Counted from the stretch's first letter, positions 17,182 through 26,300 are shown. The stretch: 64,000 bases of DNA from JBAJNN01 sp036881905 (GCA_036881905.1 JBAJNN010000006.1:1-64000); one strand, 5' to 3'. Translations and numbers: made by a program. Notes: generated by a model from the sequence alone, not told the origin.

Positions 17182-17735
17182 ATGAAACCCAAACACCCAA
17201 CAGCCTACAGACCTACCCAGAAATTTGCCCATTGGGCGGTTTTTCTTCTTGTCATCATCATTTACTCTCTCACATATGCCACGGAATTTTTTCCATTTGA
17301 TGCCCCCGAACGCAGATGAATCTGGTGGTTTCATGTTTCGTTCGGGCTCTTGCTCGCTGGCTTGATCGTCTGACGTATGATTATGCGCCTGATCTTCAGC
17401 GTGCCGCAACTCTGCCCTCCACAATGAGCACATGGGAGCGCAGATTGGCCCGTATGGTGCACAAGGGACTCTACGCGCTTTTGATCATAGCACCGGCAAC
17501 TGGTATAGTGTTTGCCTCGGCATGGGGAGTGACCTTGAACTTTTTTGGTTTGTTCTCAACTCCCGGTCTTATTGAAACGAATCAAAGCCTGGCTCGCACC
17601 CTACATAAGGTCCACTACGTCCGGACACACATCCTTATGATCGTGGCAGGCTTGCATGCCATGGTTGCGTTATGGCGTCATTTCATACGCCGTAACGATA
17701 TTTTGACGAGAACGCTGCCGAAGCGTCATCATTGA
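17182..17735 (+). pseudogene. Cytochrome b561 gene, decayed
   Basis: Remnant of a di-heme cytochrome b561 (YodB-like) membrane protein that would pass electrons from quinol. ATG 17182 opens MKPKHPTAYRPTQKFAHW with a heme-ligand His in helix 1. In-frame TGA codons occur at 17317-17319 and 17371-17373; the reading between them (IWWFHVSFGLLLAGLIV) is clearly helix 2 of the family. A frameshift near 17403-17415 then moves the rest into another frame: STMSTWERRLARMVHKGLY, helices 3 and 4, and the terminal HFIRRNDILTRTLP. Two stops and one frameshift make function very unlikely. The region is less GC-rich than its neighbours. Confidence 0.85.
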
Positions 17736-17887
17736 ATAAAAATACTTGGTTTTATGACAGGCTGGCCGGACGTTCCCCGCCGGCACGGTAATCGGCAGCT
17801 CTTGCGGCAGCTTGGTCATGGCCTGGTCTCAACCGCTGAGGGGGGATCAAGGAGACAGCGAAAATCCGTGAATATTACGTAACGGGG

Positions 17888-18109
17888 TCATTCTCCCTTA
17901 TCGGGCCGTTGCATCCACCATATGACGATCATGGCCGGCGGCACCCATGCCAGCCCGGCTGTTGCGTAATAGAGCATCTGAACCCATGGCGGTAGTCCGA
18001 CGATATGGGTCGCGCCGAGCGCCATTGCAACAAGGCTGTAGACGGCCAGATAACCCGTCAGGACGAGGCCGCCTATGAGTTTTCGCAAGCGGCGGGTTAT
18101 CCGAAACAT
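17888..18109 (-). CDS. DUF2842 membrane protein
   Basis: 73-residue protein with two transmembrane helices: MFRITRRLRKLIGGLVL..., a basic N-terminus, helix 1, a short loop, then PPWVQMLYYATAGLAWVPP and IVIWWMQRPDKGE. This matches the DUF2842 family of small alphaproteobacterial membrane proteins of unknown function (pattern RRLRKLIG at the start, WxxMQRPD at the end). ATG 18109 gives the family N-terminus; a TTG at 18142 would add 11 residues. It is divergent from ctaA across 157 bp. Confidence 0.8.
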   Translation of the reverse strand: MFRITRRLRKLIGGLVLTGYLAVYSLVAMALGATHIVGLPPWVQMLYYATAGLAWVPPAMIVIWWMQRPDKGE

Positions 18110-18266
18110 GATAGCGGTCCTGTCACCGTCAACCATTCGCAACGATATCTTGGCATTCTACTACATCATGACGGCCGATAAAATGCCCCAGATTGCGCGC
18201 TATAAAGCGCGCAAGACCTTGACCGGGCTTGCAGGAGCTTCAGAGTGCAACTACAGTCCGGCTGCC

Positions 18267-19472
18267 ATGAAAAATGTCGCCTTTCACTCCGCGAAACGCG
18301 CGACAAGCGCGAAGGCTCGGCGGCAACGCCGCAGCGGCAATGTGGTGCGCCTGTGGCTCTTCGGCGTCGCCGCACTCATTGTGATGATGGTTGTTGTCGG
18401 CGGCGCGACCAGACTGACCGAATCCGGACTGTCGATCACCGAATGGCGGCCGGTGACCGGCGTCATTCCACCGTTATCGGAGGATGCGTGGGAAGAAGCC
18501 TTCGCGAAATACCGTCAGATTCCGCAATACCGGATCATCAACAAGGGCATGGACCTTGGAGCGTTCAAAACCATCTACTGGTGGGAATGGGCGCATAGAT
18601 TTCTCGGACGGGTCATGGCAATCGCCTTCTTCGTGCCTTTCATATTTTTCTGGTGGACCGACCGGTTGGGGCGCGGGCTTGTGTTGCGCCTCACGGCGAT
18701 TTTTCTGCTCGGCGCGGCGCAGGGCGGCCTTGGCTGGTTCATGGTTGCGAGCGGATTGGCAAACCGCACCAGCGTCAGCCAATACCGGCTCGCCGCCCAT
18801 CTGGCATTAGCCGTCGCCCTATTTGGAATTGTGTGGTGGATAGCGTTGGGGATCGGCCGCAAAGCGGAAAAAACCGGCCCGGTCATGTCGCCTTCCGCCC
18901 GGCATGCCCTCGCCTTGACTGGTTTGATTTTCGTGCAAATCGTCTCCGGCGCCTTTGTCGCCGGTCTCGACGCCGGCATGGGCTACAACACTTGGCCGCT
19001 CATGGATGGCGCGCTGGTTCCCGATGGTTTGTTCATCATGTCGCCATGGTGGGCCAATCTGTTCGAAAACGCGATGACCGTACAGTTCGATCACCGCCTC
19101 CTCGCCTATTCGGTCGTCTTGATGGCATCGGCGCATTGGATTGCGCAACGCTACCGATACGGACGGGCTTCCGGCGCCGGCTATGTGCTGGCCATCGTCC
19201 TCTTGCAGGCCGGTTTGGGGGTCGTCGCGCTTTTGTGGCAGGTGCCGGTGGCGATCGGCCTGTTGCATCAGACCGGCGCCATGATCTTGCTGGCTTTAGC
19301 CCTGTGGCATTGTCGGAAGATTCTTTATCCGGTCAATCAACGCGGACAAGTTCGACGAGCCGGGAATTTCGGGCTGGCGGCGCGATTTGAATCGGCAAAG
19401 GCGGATGAGAGCAATGGCGGTGGTAACGCCAAGCTTGACGGCCATCTTAAAGCGGATTTAAGTGCAAATTGA
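18267..19472 (+). CDS. ctaA: Heme A synthase (Cox15/CtaA)
   Basis: Oxidises the C8 methyl of heme O to give heme A for aa3-type cytochrome c oxidase. 401 residues with eight predicted helices. Family marks: VGGATRLTESGLSITEWRP in the first periplasmic loop, the heme-ligand His in WWEWAHRFLGRV, MVASGLANRTSVSQYRLAAHL, AGLDAGMGYNTWPLMDG, QFDHRLLAY and GLLHQTGAM. The frame is open to 18075, but residues before ATG 18267 have no family similarity. The last 50 or so residues form an unusual soluble tail (RARFESAKADESNGGG-like). Its presence implies a heme-aa3 oxidase in addition to cytochrome bd. Confidence 0.93.
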   Translation: MKNVAFHSAKRATSAKARRQRRSGNVVRLWLFGVAALIVMMVVVGGATRLTESGLSITEWRPVTGVIPPLSEDAWEEAFAKYRQIPQYRIINKGMDLGAFKTIYWWEWAHRFLGRVMAIAFFVPFIFFWWTDRLGRGLVLRLTAIFLLGAAQGGLGWFMVASGLANRTSVSQYRLAAHLALAVALFGIVWWIALGIGRKAEKTGPVMSPSARHALALTGLIFVQIVSGAFVAGLDAGMGYNTWPLMDGALVPDGLFIMSPWWANLFENAMTVQFDHRLLAYSVVLMASAHWIAQRYRYGRASGAGYVLAIVLLQAGLGVVALLWQVPVAIGLLHQTGAMILLALALWHCRKILYPVNQRGQVRRAGNFGLAARFESAKADESNGGGNAKLDGHLKADLSAN

Positions 19473-19505
19473 ATGGCAATCACGCTCCGGCTTTTTGTTT
19501 TATAA

Positions 19506-19550
19506 GTATCATCTTGGTCCGACCTTGGCTCTCTCCGGATCGGATTATGC
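19506..19550. repeat. Single palindromic intergenic repeat, second copy
   Basis: 45-bp copy of the GCATAATC-type palindrome, left arm decayed to GTATCATC, right half TCTCTCCGGATCGGATTATGC intact. It lies 34 bp after the ctaA stop, in the gap to the convergent acetyltransferase gene. Confidence 0.7.
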
Positions 19551-19645
19551 TCTAAGAGACGCTTTCGCCGGCATGACCGCCATTGCCGCCAGGTAAGATC
19601 AACAACCCTCCCGCCAAGCCTCTCAAAGGGATTGCCGGCTGGGGC

Positions 19646-20248
19646 TCATGCCCGCGCCGACGACCCGACCCGGCCGCGGGCGGTCTTTGACGTCTCCAGT
19701 TTTCTGATCACCTTACAGGGATTGCCGGCGGCAAGAACATTTGCAGGAATATTTTTCGTGACCACACTGCCGGCGCCGACAACCGTATTGTCGCCTATTG
19801 AAACGCCCGGGCAGACGACAACCGAACCGCCAAGCCAGACGGAATCGCCGATTTTTATGGGTTTGGCCATCACGTACCCGGCCTTGCGGCGTTCGGCGTC
19901 CATGGGATGATGCGTCGTATAAAAACAACAATTCGGACCAACCCAAACATGCTCTCCGAACACAATTTCGGCGACATCCCAGAAAAAGCAGTGACTTCCG
20001 AGTTTTGTGTGCCTTCCTAACTCGACATTTCCCATGGAACAATAAAAAGGTGGGATTATTATATTATTCCCCCCCATTTTTATAAAATTTTTGATTATAG
20101 TGTTTGCCTTGTTTATGTCAGCATTGTTTACTTTCTTTATATAATTATTAATTTTTTGGATTTTTTTCAGGGCATGTCCTTTTACATCATTTATATAAAC
20201 AGAAAACCATTTATTGTATTTTATGTTGGTCGAATTTGCTGTTTTCAT
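19646..20248 (-). CDS. Left-handed beta-helix O-acetyltransferase (Maa/WcaF/NodL type)
   Basis: 200-residue hexapeptide-repeat acetyltransferase that would move acetyl from acetyl-CoA to a sugar hydroxyl. The core reads IIIPPFYCSMGNVELG, then WVGPNCCFYTTHHPMDAERR with the catalytic His, PIKIGDSVWLGGSVVVCPG and VVGAGSVVTKNIPANVLAAGNP, all standard for the maltose/galactoside acetyltransferase family. The first 70 codons are strikingly AT-rich (about 25% GC in 20041-20248) while the rest is GC-rich like the genome. The usual maltose-acetyltransferase N-terminal helices are replaced by a Lys/Asn-rich segment. It is probably acquired or chimeric. No polysaccharide cluster is adjacent. Confidence 0.85.
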   Translation of the reverse strand: MKTANSTNIKYNKWFSVYINDVKGHALKKIQKINNYIKKVNNADINKANTIIKNFIKMGGNNIIIPPFYCSMGNVELGRHTKLGSHCFFWDVAEIVFGEHVWVGPNCCFYTTHHPMDAERRKAGYVMAKPIKIGDSVWLGGSVVVCPGVSIGDNTVVGAGSVVTKNIPANVLAAGNPCKVIRKLETSKTARGRVGSSARA

Positions 20249-20351
20249 TTTCTCTTCTTTAACCCAATAAGCCGGCCCGGATTTGCCGGATAGAGACTTC
20301 CATCGATCTTTTCAACGGCTCTGCAAATATCGCGCAAGAACAATCGAACTA

Positions 20352-21758
20352 TCATCGATCGACCTCATTGGCAACAGCATTTGAGCCCAATTTGCGCATC
20401 CAATCAATCAATGCGGACAGGCCCGAAAGACCATGAATCTTCGGCATGGCGACATCACGACCTTGATCCACAATGGCAGACGGCACGACAGCCATGGTGA
20501 ACCCCAGTTTGGCAGCCTCCTTAAGGCGTGCTTTCGCCAGTGTGACCGGCCTGAGCGAACCGGACAGACCGACTTCACCGAAGAATGCAGCATGCAATGG
20601 CAACGGCGTTGCCGTCAGGGAAGACAAAAGTGCGGCCGCGACGGCCAGATCGGCGGCAGGCTCGCGAATACGCAAGCCCCCCGCAACATTGAGGTAAACA
20701 TCCCTGTTGGCCATGGACACGCCGCAATGGGCTTCCAGAACCGCTAGCACCATGGCCAACCTGCTGGCATCCCAGCCAACCACGGCGCGGCGCGGTGTGC
20801 CAAGCGTGGACGGCGAAATCAGAGCCTGTACTTCCACCAGCAACGGCCTTGTGCCTTCTATACCGGCAAAAATTGCCGAACCGACGGCCTTCTCGTCGCG
20901 ATTGCCGATAAAAAGACGCGAGGGATTAGTGACTTCGCACAGACCCGAATCGGACATCTCGAACACGCCGATTTCATCGGTCGGGCCGAAGCGATTCTTG
21001 ACCGCGCGCACAATGCGATATTGGTGACCGCGATCGCCTTCGAAATAGAGCACGGTGTCAACCATATGTTCGATAAGACGCGGTCCAGCAATCTGACCCT
21101 CCTTGGTAACATGACCAATGAGCAAAACGCATGCGCCACGGCTTTTGGCCAGCCGCACCATGGCTTCGGTTCCCGCGCGCAATTGCGAGACCGTTCCCGG
21201 CGCCGCATCGATGGAGGGAGACCATAAGGTCTGGATCGAATCGACGGCAATGACGCAGGGGCGTTCCACCCCGCCGATCGTGGCGAGAATATCGCCGAGA
21301 TTGGTCTGCGCGGCCAGAAGCACCGGCGCATTGGCGAGGTTGAGCCTTTTGGCGCGTAGTTGCACCTGCGCGACGGCTTCCTCGCCGGAAATATAAATGA
21401 CCGGCTCGCCCTGCTCAGCGATTTTGGCGAGCGCCTGAAGCACCAGTGTCGATTTGCCGATCCCTGGATCGCCGCCGATGAGAATGACCGAGCCGGCTAC
21501 AAGGCCGCCGCCGGTAACGCGATCGAGTTCACTAACACCGCAAGAACGTCGCGGCGGCGTTGCGCCGTCGCCTTCAAGACCGACAAGCGCAGCGGCCTCA
21601 CCTTTAGGCTGACTTGCATGTCCACGTCCGGGCAGCGGCGGGTTTACCGCCTTTTCGACAATGCTGTTCCACGTGCCGCAATTATCGCAGCGACCGGCCC
21701 ATTTGACCGTAACCGCTCCGCAAGCCTGACAAACATAGGTTTTTCTGGGTTTGGCCAT
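20352..21758 (-). CDS. radA: DNA repair protein RadA (Sms)
   Basis: RecA-related ATPase that promotes branch migration of recombination intermediates. 468 residues. Zinc finger Cys10, Cys13, Cys24, Cys27; Walker A GGDPGIGKST (about 95-104); the diagnostic KNRFGPTDEIG motif; and a C-terminal Lon-protease-like domain with PAADLAVAAALLSS and FFGEVGLSGSLRPV. Length is typical (450-470). In many alphaproteobacteria radA is close to alr and dnaB; here mlaFE sits between radA and alr, all on the minus strand. Confidence 0.96.
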   Translation of the reverse strand: MAKPRKTYVCQACGAVTVKWAGRCDNCGTWNSIVEKAVNPPLPGRGHASQPKGEAAALVGLEGDGATPPRRSCGVSELDRVTGGGLVAGSVILIGGDPGIGKSTLVLQALAKIAEQGEPVIYISGEEAVAQVQLRAKRLNLANAPVLLAAQTNLGDILATIGGVERPCVIAVDSIQTLWSPSIDAAPGTVSQLRAGTEAMVRLAKSRGACVLLIGHVTKEGQIAGPRLIEHMVDTVLYFEGDRGHQYRIVRAVKNRFGPTDEIGVFEMSDSGLCEVTNPSRLFIGNRDEKAVGSAIFAGIEGTRPLLVEVQALISPSTLGTPRRAVVGWDASRLAMVLAVLEAHCGVSMANRDVYLNVAGGLRIREPAADLAVAAALLSSLTATPLPLHAAFFGEVGLSGSLRPVTLAKARLKEAAKLGFTMAVVPSAIVDQGRDVAMPKIHGLSGLSALIDWMRKLGSNAVANEVDR

Positions 21759-21867
21759 TACCGCTACTTACAGTATCACTACGGGTATCCGCCGGATAGT
21801 CGCAAAATCCGGAAAGTTGAAAATGGCGACAAACATAATCAATAGGGTTTGATCGTCATACATGGTC

Positions 21868-22644
21868 TTACGGCCCAAACCTATCGGCGCTTATCGGTCC
21901 TTGCGCGCGAGCGTTGATAAATTGCTTGACATAGGCGTTGCCGCTGTCGTCCATGTCCTCGGCAGCCCCTTCCCAGATAATGTGGCCTTTGTAGAGCATG
22001 GCGATCCGATCGGCGATCCTGCGCACCGACGCCATATCATGGGTAATCGAGACCGCGGTCGCGCCCAGCCGTTCGACGCAATCGACGATCAGCCGGTCGA
22101 TGACATCGGCCATGATGGGATCGAGACCGGAGGTCGGTTCATCGAAAAACATAATGTCCGGATTGCAGCTGATGGCGCGCGCTAAGGCCACCCGTTTTTG
22201 CATGCCGCCCGACAATTCCGCCGGAGAAAGACCGCCAACCGCACCATCAAGGCCGACCTGCGCCAGTTTTTCCAAGGCAATTTCCCTGGCTTGCCCGGCC
22301 GCGATCCCCTTGGCGTGAATCAGACCGAAGGCGACGTTTTGCCAAACCGTCAGACTATCGAACAGCGCCCCACCCTGGAACAGCACGCCGCATTTCGCCA
22401 ATATTTTTCTGTGTTCACGACCATGAATGCCAACCATCTCGGCGCCGTCAACGGTAATGCCGCCGGCATCAGCGCATAACAAGCCGAGAATACATTTGAG
22501 CAGGACCGACTTGCCCGATCCCGAAGAGCCGATCACCACCAGCGAACGGCCGCGTTCGAGGGTGAGATCGACACCGTCGAGCACGGTTTTCGCGCCGAAA
22601 TGCTTGTGAACGTTCTTAAGAGCGATATGCGGTTTTTGCGGCAT
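21868..22644 (-). CDS. mlaF: Phospholipid-transport ABC ATPase MlaF
   Basis: 258-residue ATPase of the MlaFEDB/MCE-type system that moves phospholipids between inner and outer membranes and maintains outer-membrane asymmetry. Walker A GSSGSGKSVLLK (about 38-49), signature LSGGMQKRVALARA and Walker B IMFFDEPTSGLDP; GKSVL instead of GKSTL is typical of MlaF. It begins 13 bp after the mlaE stop. The mlaD (MCE substrate-binding) gene is not next to it, so the rest of the system must be encoded elsewhere. Confidence 0.9.
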   Translation of the reverse strand: MPQKPHIALKNVHKHFGAKTVLDGVDLTLERGRSLVVIGSSGSGKSVLLKCILGLLCADAGGITVDGAEMVGIHGREHRKILAKCGVLFQGGALFDSLTVWQNVAFGLIHAKGIAAGQAREIALEKLAQVGLDGAVGGLSPAELSGGMQKRVALARAISCNPDIMFFDEPTSGLDPIMADVIDRLIVDCVERLGATAVSITHDMASVRRIADRIAMLYKGHIIWEGAAEDMDDSGNAYVKQFINARAQGPISADRFGP

Positions 22645-22657
22645 GCGGCCCTCTCGG

Positions 22658-23431
22658 TCACGAAGAAAACAAAAGTGAGGTCAAGGCGTAATTGGCCGAC
22701 AAAATGAGAATCGAGGCCGAAACCACAGCATTGGTCGTCGCCTTGCCGACGCCTTGCGCCCCACCATGGCTGTAATAGCCGTGATAACAGCCCATAAGCG
22801 CGATGATGAAGCCGAATACCGCCGCTTTGATCAGGCCGGAGATAACATCGTCGGGCCTTAGAAAATCGACGGTATTGCGAATGTAAACCGAGGAATTGAA
22901 ACCGAGACTCCAGGTGGCGACCGCATAGCCGCCCATGACGCCGATACTGTCGGCCAGCGCAACCAGTAACGGCAGGCCCATCACCGCGGCAATGATGCGC
23001 GGGACAATGAGATATTTGAACGGGTCGGTGGACAATGTGACCAGGGCGTCGATCTGTTCGCTCACCCGCATGGTGGCGATTTCCGCGGCGATGGCGGCGC
23101 TGACGCGCCCGGCGACCATCAGCCCGGCGATCACCGGGCCGAGTTCGCGGGTGATGCCAAGCGCGACGATCGAGGCGACAATGCTCTCCGCATTGAATCG
23201 CGTGCTGCCGATCCAGATTTGCAAGGCCAGCACCCCGCCGGTAAAAAAGGCGGTGAGACCGACGACAGGCAGTGAGTTATAGCCGATACGCAGCATCTGC
23301 CGAGCGATCTGATTCAGGTAAAAGGGTGGCGCGAAAACGTTGAGAACGGCATTCTTGCCGAACACGCCAAGCCGCCCGACTTCGCGGCACAGTTCAAGCG
23401 TGGCGTGGCCAAGGGCTGAAAGCGGGTTCAA
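22658..23431 (-). CDS. mlaE: Phospholipid-transport permease MlaE
   Basis: 257-residue permease of the MlaE/YrbE family. The family motif is clear: GGVLALQIW, then ELGPVIAGLMVAGRVSAAIAAEIATMRVSEQIDAL, the MlaE coupling region (read across about residues 100-135). I place the start at TTG 23431 because AAAGGAG lies 8 nt upstream and it follows the alr stop by 22 bp. An ATG at 23497 is in frame but overlaps alr and gives residues without family similarity. Gene order alr-mlaE-mlaF suggests co-transcription. Confidence 0.88.
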   Translation of the reverse strand: MNPLSALGHATLELCREVGRLGVFGKNAVLNVFAPPFYLNQIARQMLRIGYNSLPVVGLTAFFTGGVLALQIWIGSTRFNAESIVASIVALGITRELGPVIAGLMVAGRVSAAIAAEIATMRVSEQIDALVTLSTDPFKYLIVPRIIAAVMGLPLLVALADSIGVMGGYAVATWSLGFNSSVYIRNTVDFLRPDDVISGLIKAAVFGFIIALMGCYHGYYSHGGAQGVGKATTNAVVSASILILSANYALTSLLFSS

Positions 23432-23453
23432 GAGAGCAACTCCTTTGCTTGCG

Positions 23454-24590
23454 TTATGTGCCGGCACCGCAATAGATTCGCCTGTAGCGCGCCCCAAGAT
23501 TGGTCAGTAGCTCATAGGCGATCGTACCGGCTCTTTGGGCGAGAGAGTCGATCGTCACATGTTTTCCGATCAACTCGACTTCCGCGCCGCGACGGACGGC
23601 GCCAACCGGCAGCTCGGTCACATCGATCGTCAGCATATCCATGGAGATGCGCCCGACCACCGGAACGGATCGACCGGCGACATAGGCTTTGGCCTTGCCC
23701 TGATGGCCCTGCCCCTGACTGCCGAGGCCACGCAAATAGCCATCACCATAGCCGACGCCTAAAACCGCGATGCGACTGTCGCGCGGCGCCTGCCAGGTCG
23801 CATCGTACCCCACGGTTTGACCTTTTGGAACATCACGGGTTTGCAGCACCGTGGCGTGGAGAGCGACGACCGATTTCATAGGGTTGGCCCGTCCGACGCG
23901 GGGATTGCCACCATAAAGGGCAATGCCAGGCCGGACCAGGTCATAATGATAGGCCGTCCCGTTAAAGATGGCGGAGGAATTGGCGAGGCTGACCGGTAGG
24001 GTGGGGAGGAAGGCGCGCAGACGGTCAAACGCTTCGCGCTGGGCCCGATTCATCGGGTGGTCGGCTTCGCCGGCACAGGCCAGATGACTCATGACCAGGC
24101 TGGGTTTGAAACTCTCGAAAACAGCTCTGTTTTCTACCAACCATGCAACCTGTTCGGCGCTCAGCCCCAAACGGTTGATCCCGCTGTCGATATGAATGGC
24201 CGCGGGCCAAGACCGACCATGCTCGCGACAGAAACCGGCCCAGTCTTCAATCTCTTCCGGAGAACCCAGAACCGGCCTTAATGCGCGGGCGGCGTAGTCT
24301 GGCGCCGCGCCGCGCAACAGACCGTTGAGACTATAGATCGTGGCCTCCGGCAGGGCTTTGCGCAAACTATAGCCTTCCTGCGGCAGGGCGACGAAGAAGG
24401 TTCGACACCCGGCCGCCCACAGGGCGCGCGCGGCGGGCGCAAGACCGATCCCATAAGCGTTGCTCTTGACTACGCTGCTACATTGCGCCGGCGCCACAAG
24501 CGCCTTAAGCATGCGGTAATTATCCTGTAGCGTCGCGAGATCAATCGTCAAGGTTGCCTGGGTCATGACCGTTCCGTGCGTATCATTCAC
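23454..24590 (-). CDS. alr: Alanine racemase
   Basis: PLP-dependent enzyme making D-alanine for peptidoglycan. 378 residues (370 if ATG 24566, MTQATLTIDL, is used; both are plausible). The PLP lysine lies in VVKSNAYGIGL (Lys42 from the upstream start) and the second catalytic Tyr region in GVGYGDGYLRG; the C-terminal beta domain carries PVVGRISMDMLTIDVT and GTIAYELLTNLGARYRRIY. First gene of an alr-mlaE-mlaF run. Upstream, a patch of decayed genes separates it from dnaB, its common neighbour in alphaproteobacteria. Confidence 0.96.
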   Translation of the reverse strand: MNDTHGTVMTQATLTIDLATLQDNYRMLKALVAPAQCSSVVKSNAYGIGLAPAARALWAAGCRTFFVALPQEGYSLRKALPEATIYSLNGLLRGAAPDYAARALRPVLGSPEEIEDWAGFCREHGRSWPAAIHIDSGINRLGLSAEQVAWLVENRAVFESFKPSLVMSHLACAGEADHPMNRAQREAFDRLRAFLPTLPVSLANSSAIFNGTAYHYDLVRPGIALYGGNPRVGRANPMKSVVALHATVLQTRDVPKGQTVGYDATWQAPRDSRIAVLGVGYGDGYLRGLGSQGQGHQGKAKAYVAGRSVPVVGRISMDMLTIDVTELPVGAVRRGAEVELIGKHVTIDSLAQRAGTIAYELLTNLGARYRRIYCGAGT

Positions 24591-24636
24591 AGAGAGTATG
24601 GCATATATCTAGAGTCAGGACCTATCAATATGACGC

Positions 24637-25243
24637 TCAACCCGACCCTTTGTCCAGAGACGGTCGTTTTGTCGGCCGGTGTGCACTACTCTGCATTTCA
24701 GACCGCCGCATCGACGGGGGCTCTATGCGTCGGGCTTTCAGCAATCCGAATATCACTCCGCCTAAAACCGTCAGCATGCCGAGTATGATGACCGTGGAGG
24801 GGAAAGCGGCCGCGTATGACAAGGCCGATTGAGTCTTCAGGTAATATTGCATGACAACCGAGCCGAGGGTAATGCCGTATGTCATGGCCATATATTGCAT
24901 CAGGGAAGCCATGGAGGCGACCATCGACATTTGCTCCTCGGCAATGTCGGTATAGATCAGAGTGTTCATGACCGTATATTGCAAACCCGATACGATCGCA
25001 TAGCCATGGGCTTGTCGGAATGCCGATGGTGAGAGCCAACACATACGCCGTCAAAGCCCAATGCAGATGTAGGGGCTGTTCGTGAAAATCGCGCGCTATT
25101 TGCGGGATCGCCGTATTGACGATCGTTGCATCCAAAGATTGCATGAATGCACCTAAAGCAACGAGCGCAATCAGATTTCCGCGTGTGGACAAACAACCGA
25201 CCCTTGCCGATGACGAGTTTGCACCAATCCCGCTGAACTTCAT
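24637..25243 (-). pseudogene. MFS (DHA2) transporter remnant with internal deletion
   Basis: The 5' part (start at 25243, MKFSGIGANSSSARVG) reads through helix 1 and 2 of a DHA2 exporter: LVALGAFMQSLDATIVNTA and LHLHWALTAYVLAL. It then jumps, near 25010-25030, straight to the last helices: VSGLQYTVMNTLIYTDIAEE and LGMLTVLGGVIFGLLKARR, which lie in a different frame. Helices 3 to about 10 are missing. Total coding remnant is about 200 codons against about 470 expected. It is not the same gene as the intact MFS at 15645 (different helix-1 sequence). Confidence 0.8.
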
Positions 25244-25301
25244 TCGTAACGGATAGGTCCCAATCGGTCGAAAAGAGGCTCACCACCCTCGCGATGTCCC
25301 C

Positions 25302-25405
25302 AGAGCATTTTGCAGTCAAGTGGAATCGCTTGACGTCCGCAATAATGCGTAAAAACAAAGAGCTAGAGCGGGATGGCGTTTCAATCCGAACGCGATCCGC
25401 TCTAG
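25302..25405. repeat. Composite two-palindrome intergenic element, copy 2
   Basis: 104-bp element between the MFS and TauD remnants. First half has AGAGCATTTTGC ... GCAATAATGC around an inner TCAAG/CTTGA stem (25316-25332). The second palindrome (25363-25405) is the cleanest in the window: CTAGAGCGG at one end and CCGCTCTAG at the other, with GGCGTTTCAATCCGAACGC inside. Confidence 0.75.
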
Positions 25406-25466
25406 CGCCGAATCGGGAGAAAATCCTAATATAACGCGCGAGGCTGGAGAACCCTTACCGTCGAAA

Positions 25467-26243
25467 TCAAGACGGCACGTATTTTTTGGAATTCGTCGCC
25501 GGAAAAGTGGTTCTGCCATGCACAACCGACATATTGTCGGCAATCAAAATCCGACCAGGGTCCAGCCGGGACCGAAGGCGGTTTTCGTTCTCTTTAAAAA
25601 AATCGTTCAAGGCCGAAAAGACTCTAACAGCCTCAGGCTTAGGCATCACTTTGCCGGACCCGTCCACCGTGCAATATTTGATCGATAACCTGCCGGTTTC
25701 GATTCTTTTGAAAACCGGCAGGCGATTCTACTGAGCGTTGCGTTCGATGAAAAGGGCATGCCGCACCGCAAAGCGCCGGCACGTCATCGGGATAGTGCCG
25801 CGCCAGGAATTCGCAAAGACGGCCCGAGCACTGCCAAGGATGCTGTCGCCCCCGGAAAGCCGCCTGCTCAACACATTGAAGTGATATAATTTCTGGATTG
25901 TCCGAATACGCGCCATCATGTAGGCAACGAATACTCGGAATTTGTGGAACCGATAAAATCCGGCATTTCGGTCGCGGTATTGATCGCCACGGATTTCATC
26001 CTCATCGGCGCGTGGATGCGGTGCGCCATGCTCAAAATACCCTTTTAGCCGACACAAATTGGCTCTGCCCCCCTCAATCGACCTGCAGCGCAACAGGACA
26101 AAGCCATATAGATTGAACCCGTGAAACCAGCTTGTCTTTTTCCTGTGGGGGAGACACCTGACATTCTCGATTTCGATAACCTGTCGGGCGACATCCAGGT
26201 CGGCACGCAGGGGTCTTCTGTGACTAACCTGGACGTTTGACAT
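25467..26243 (-). pseudogene. TauD/TfdA-family dioxygenase, decayed
   Basis: Remnant of an Fe(II)/2-oxoglutarate dioxygenase of the TauD/TfdA (gamma-butyrobetaine hydroxylase-like) family. Pieces occur in order but in shifting frames: WFHGFNLYGFVLL; then EYSLPTHDGAYSDNPEI with the HxD iron motif; AAF-GGDSILG; EFLARHYPDDVPAL; then, after an in-frame TAG at 25728, PVFKRIETGRLSIKY and LDPGRILIADNMSVVHGR, which holds the distal His and the 2-oxoglutarate Arg. At least three frameshifts and one stop separate these. It lies in the dnaB-alr gap with the MFS remnant; the two may have formed one catabolic or transport unit. Confidence 0.78.
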
Positions 26244-26300
26244 ATCATTTCCCCCTTTTTCCGGAATCATTGTACGCCGACCAAAATCACACTGTAACAG

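Noticed and set aside
17182..17735. UGA recoded as Trp or selenocysteine
   Set aside because: A frameshift follows the two UGA codons, no SECIS-like stem was evident, and intact genes in the window use TGA as stop.
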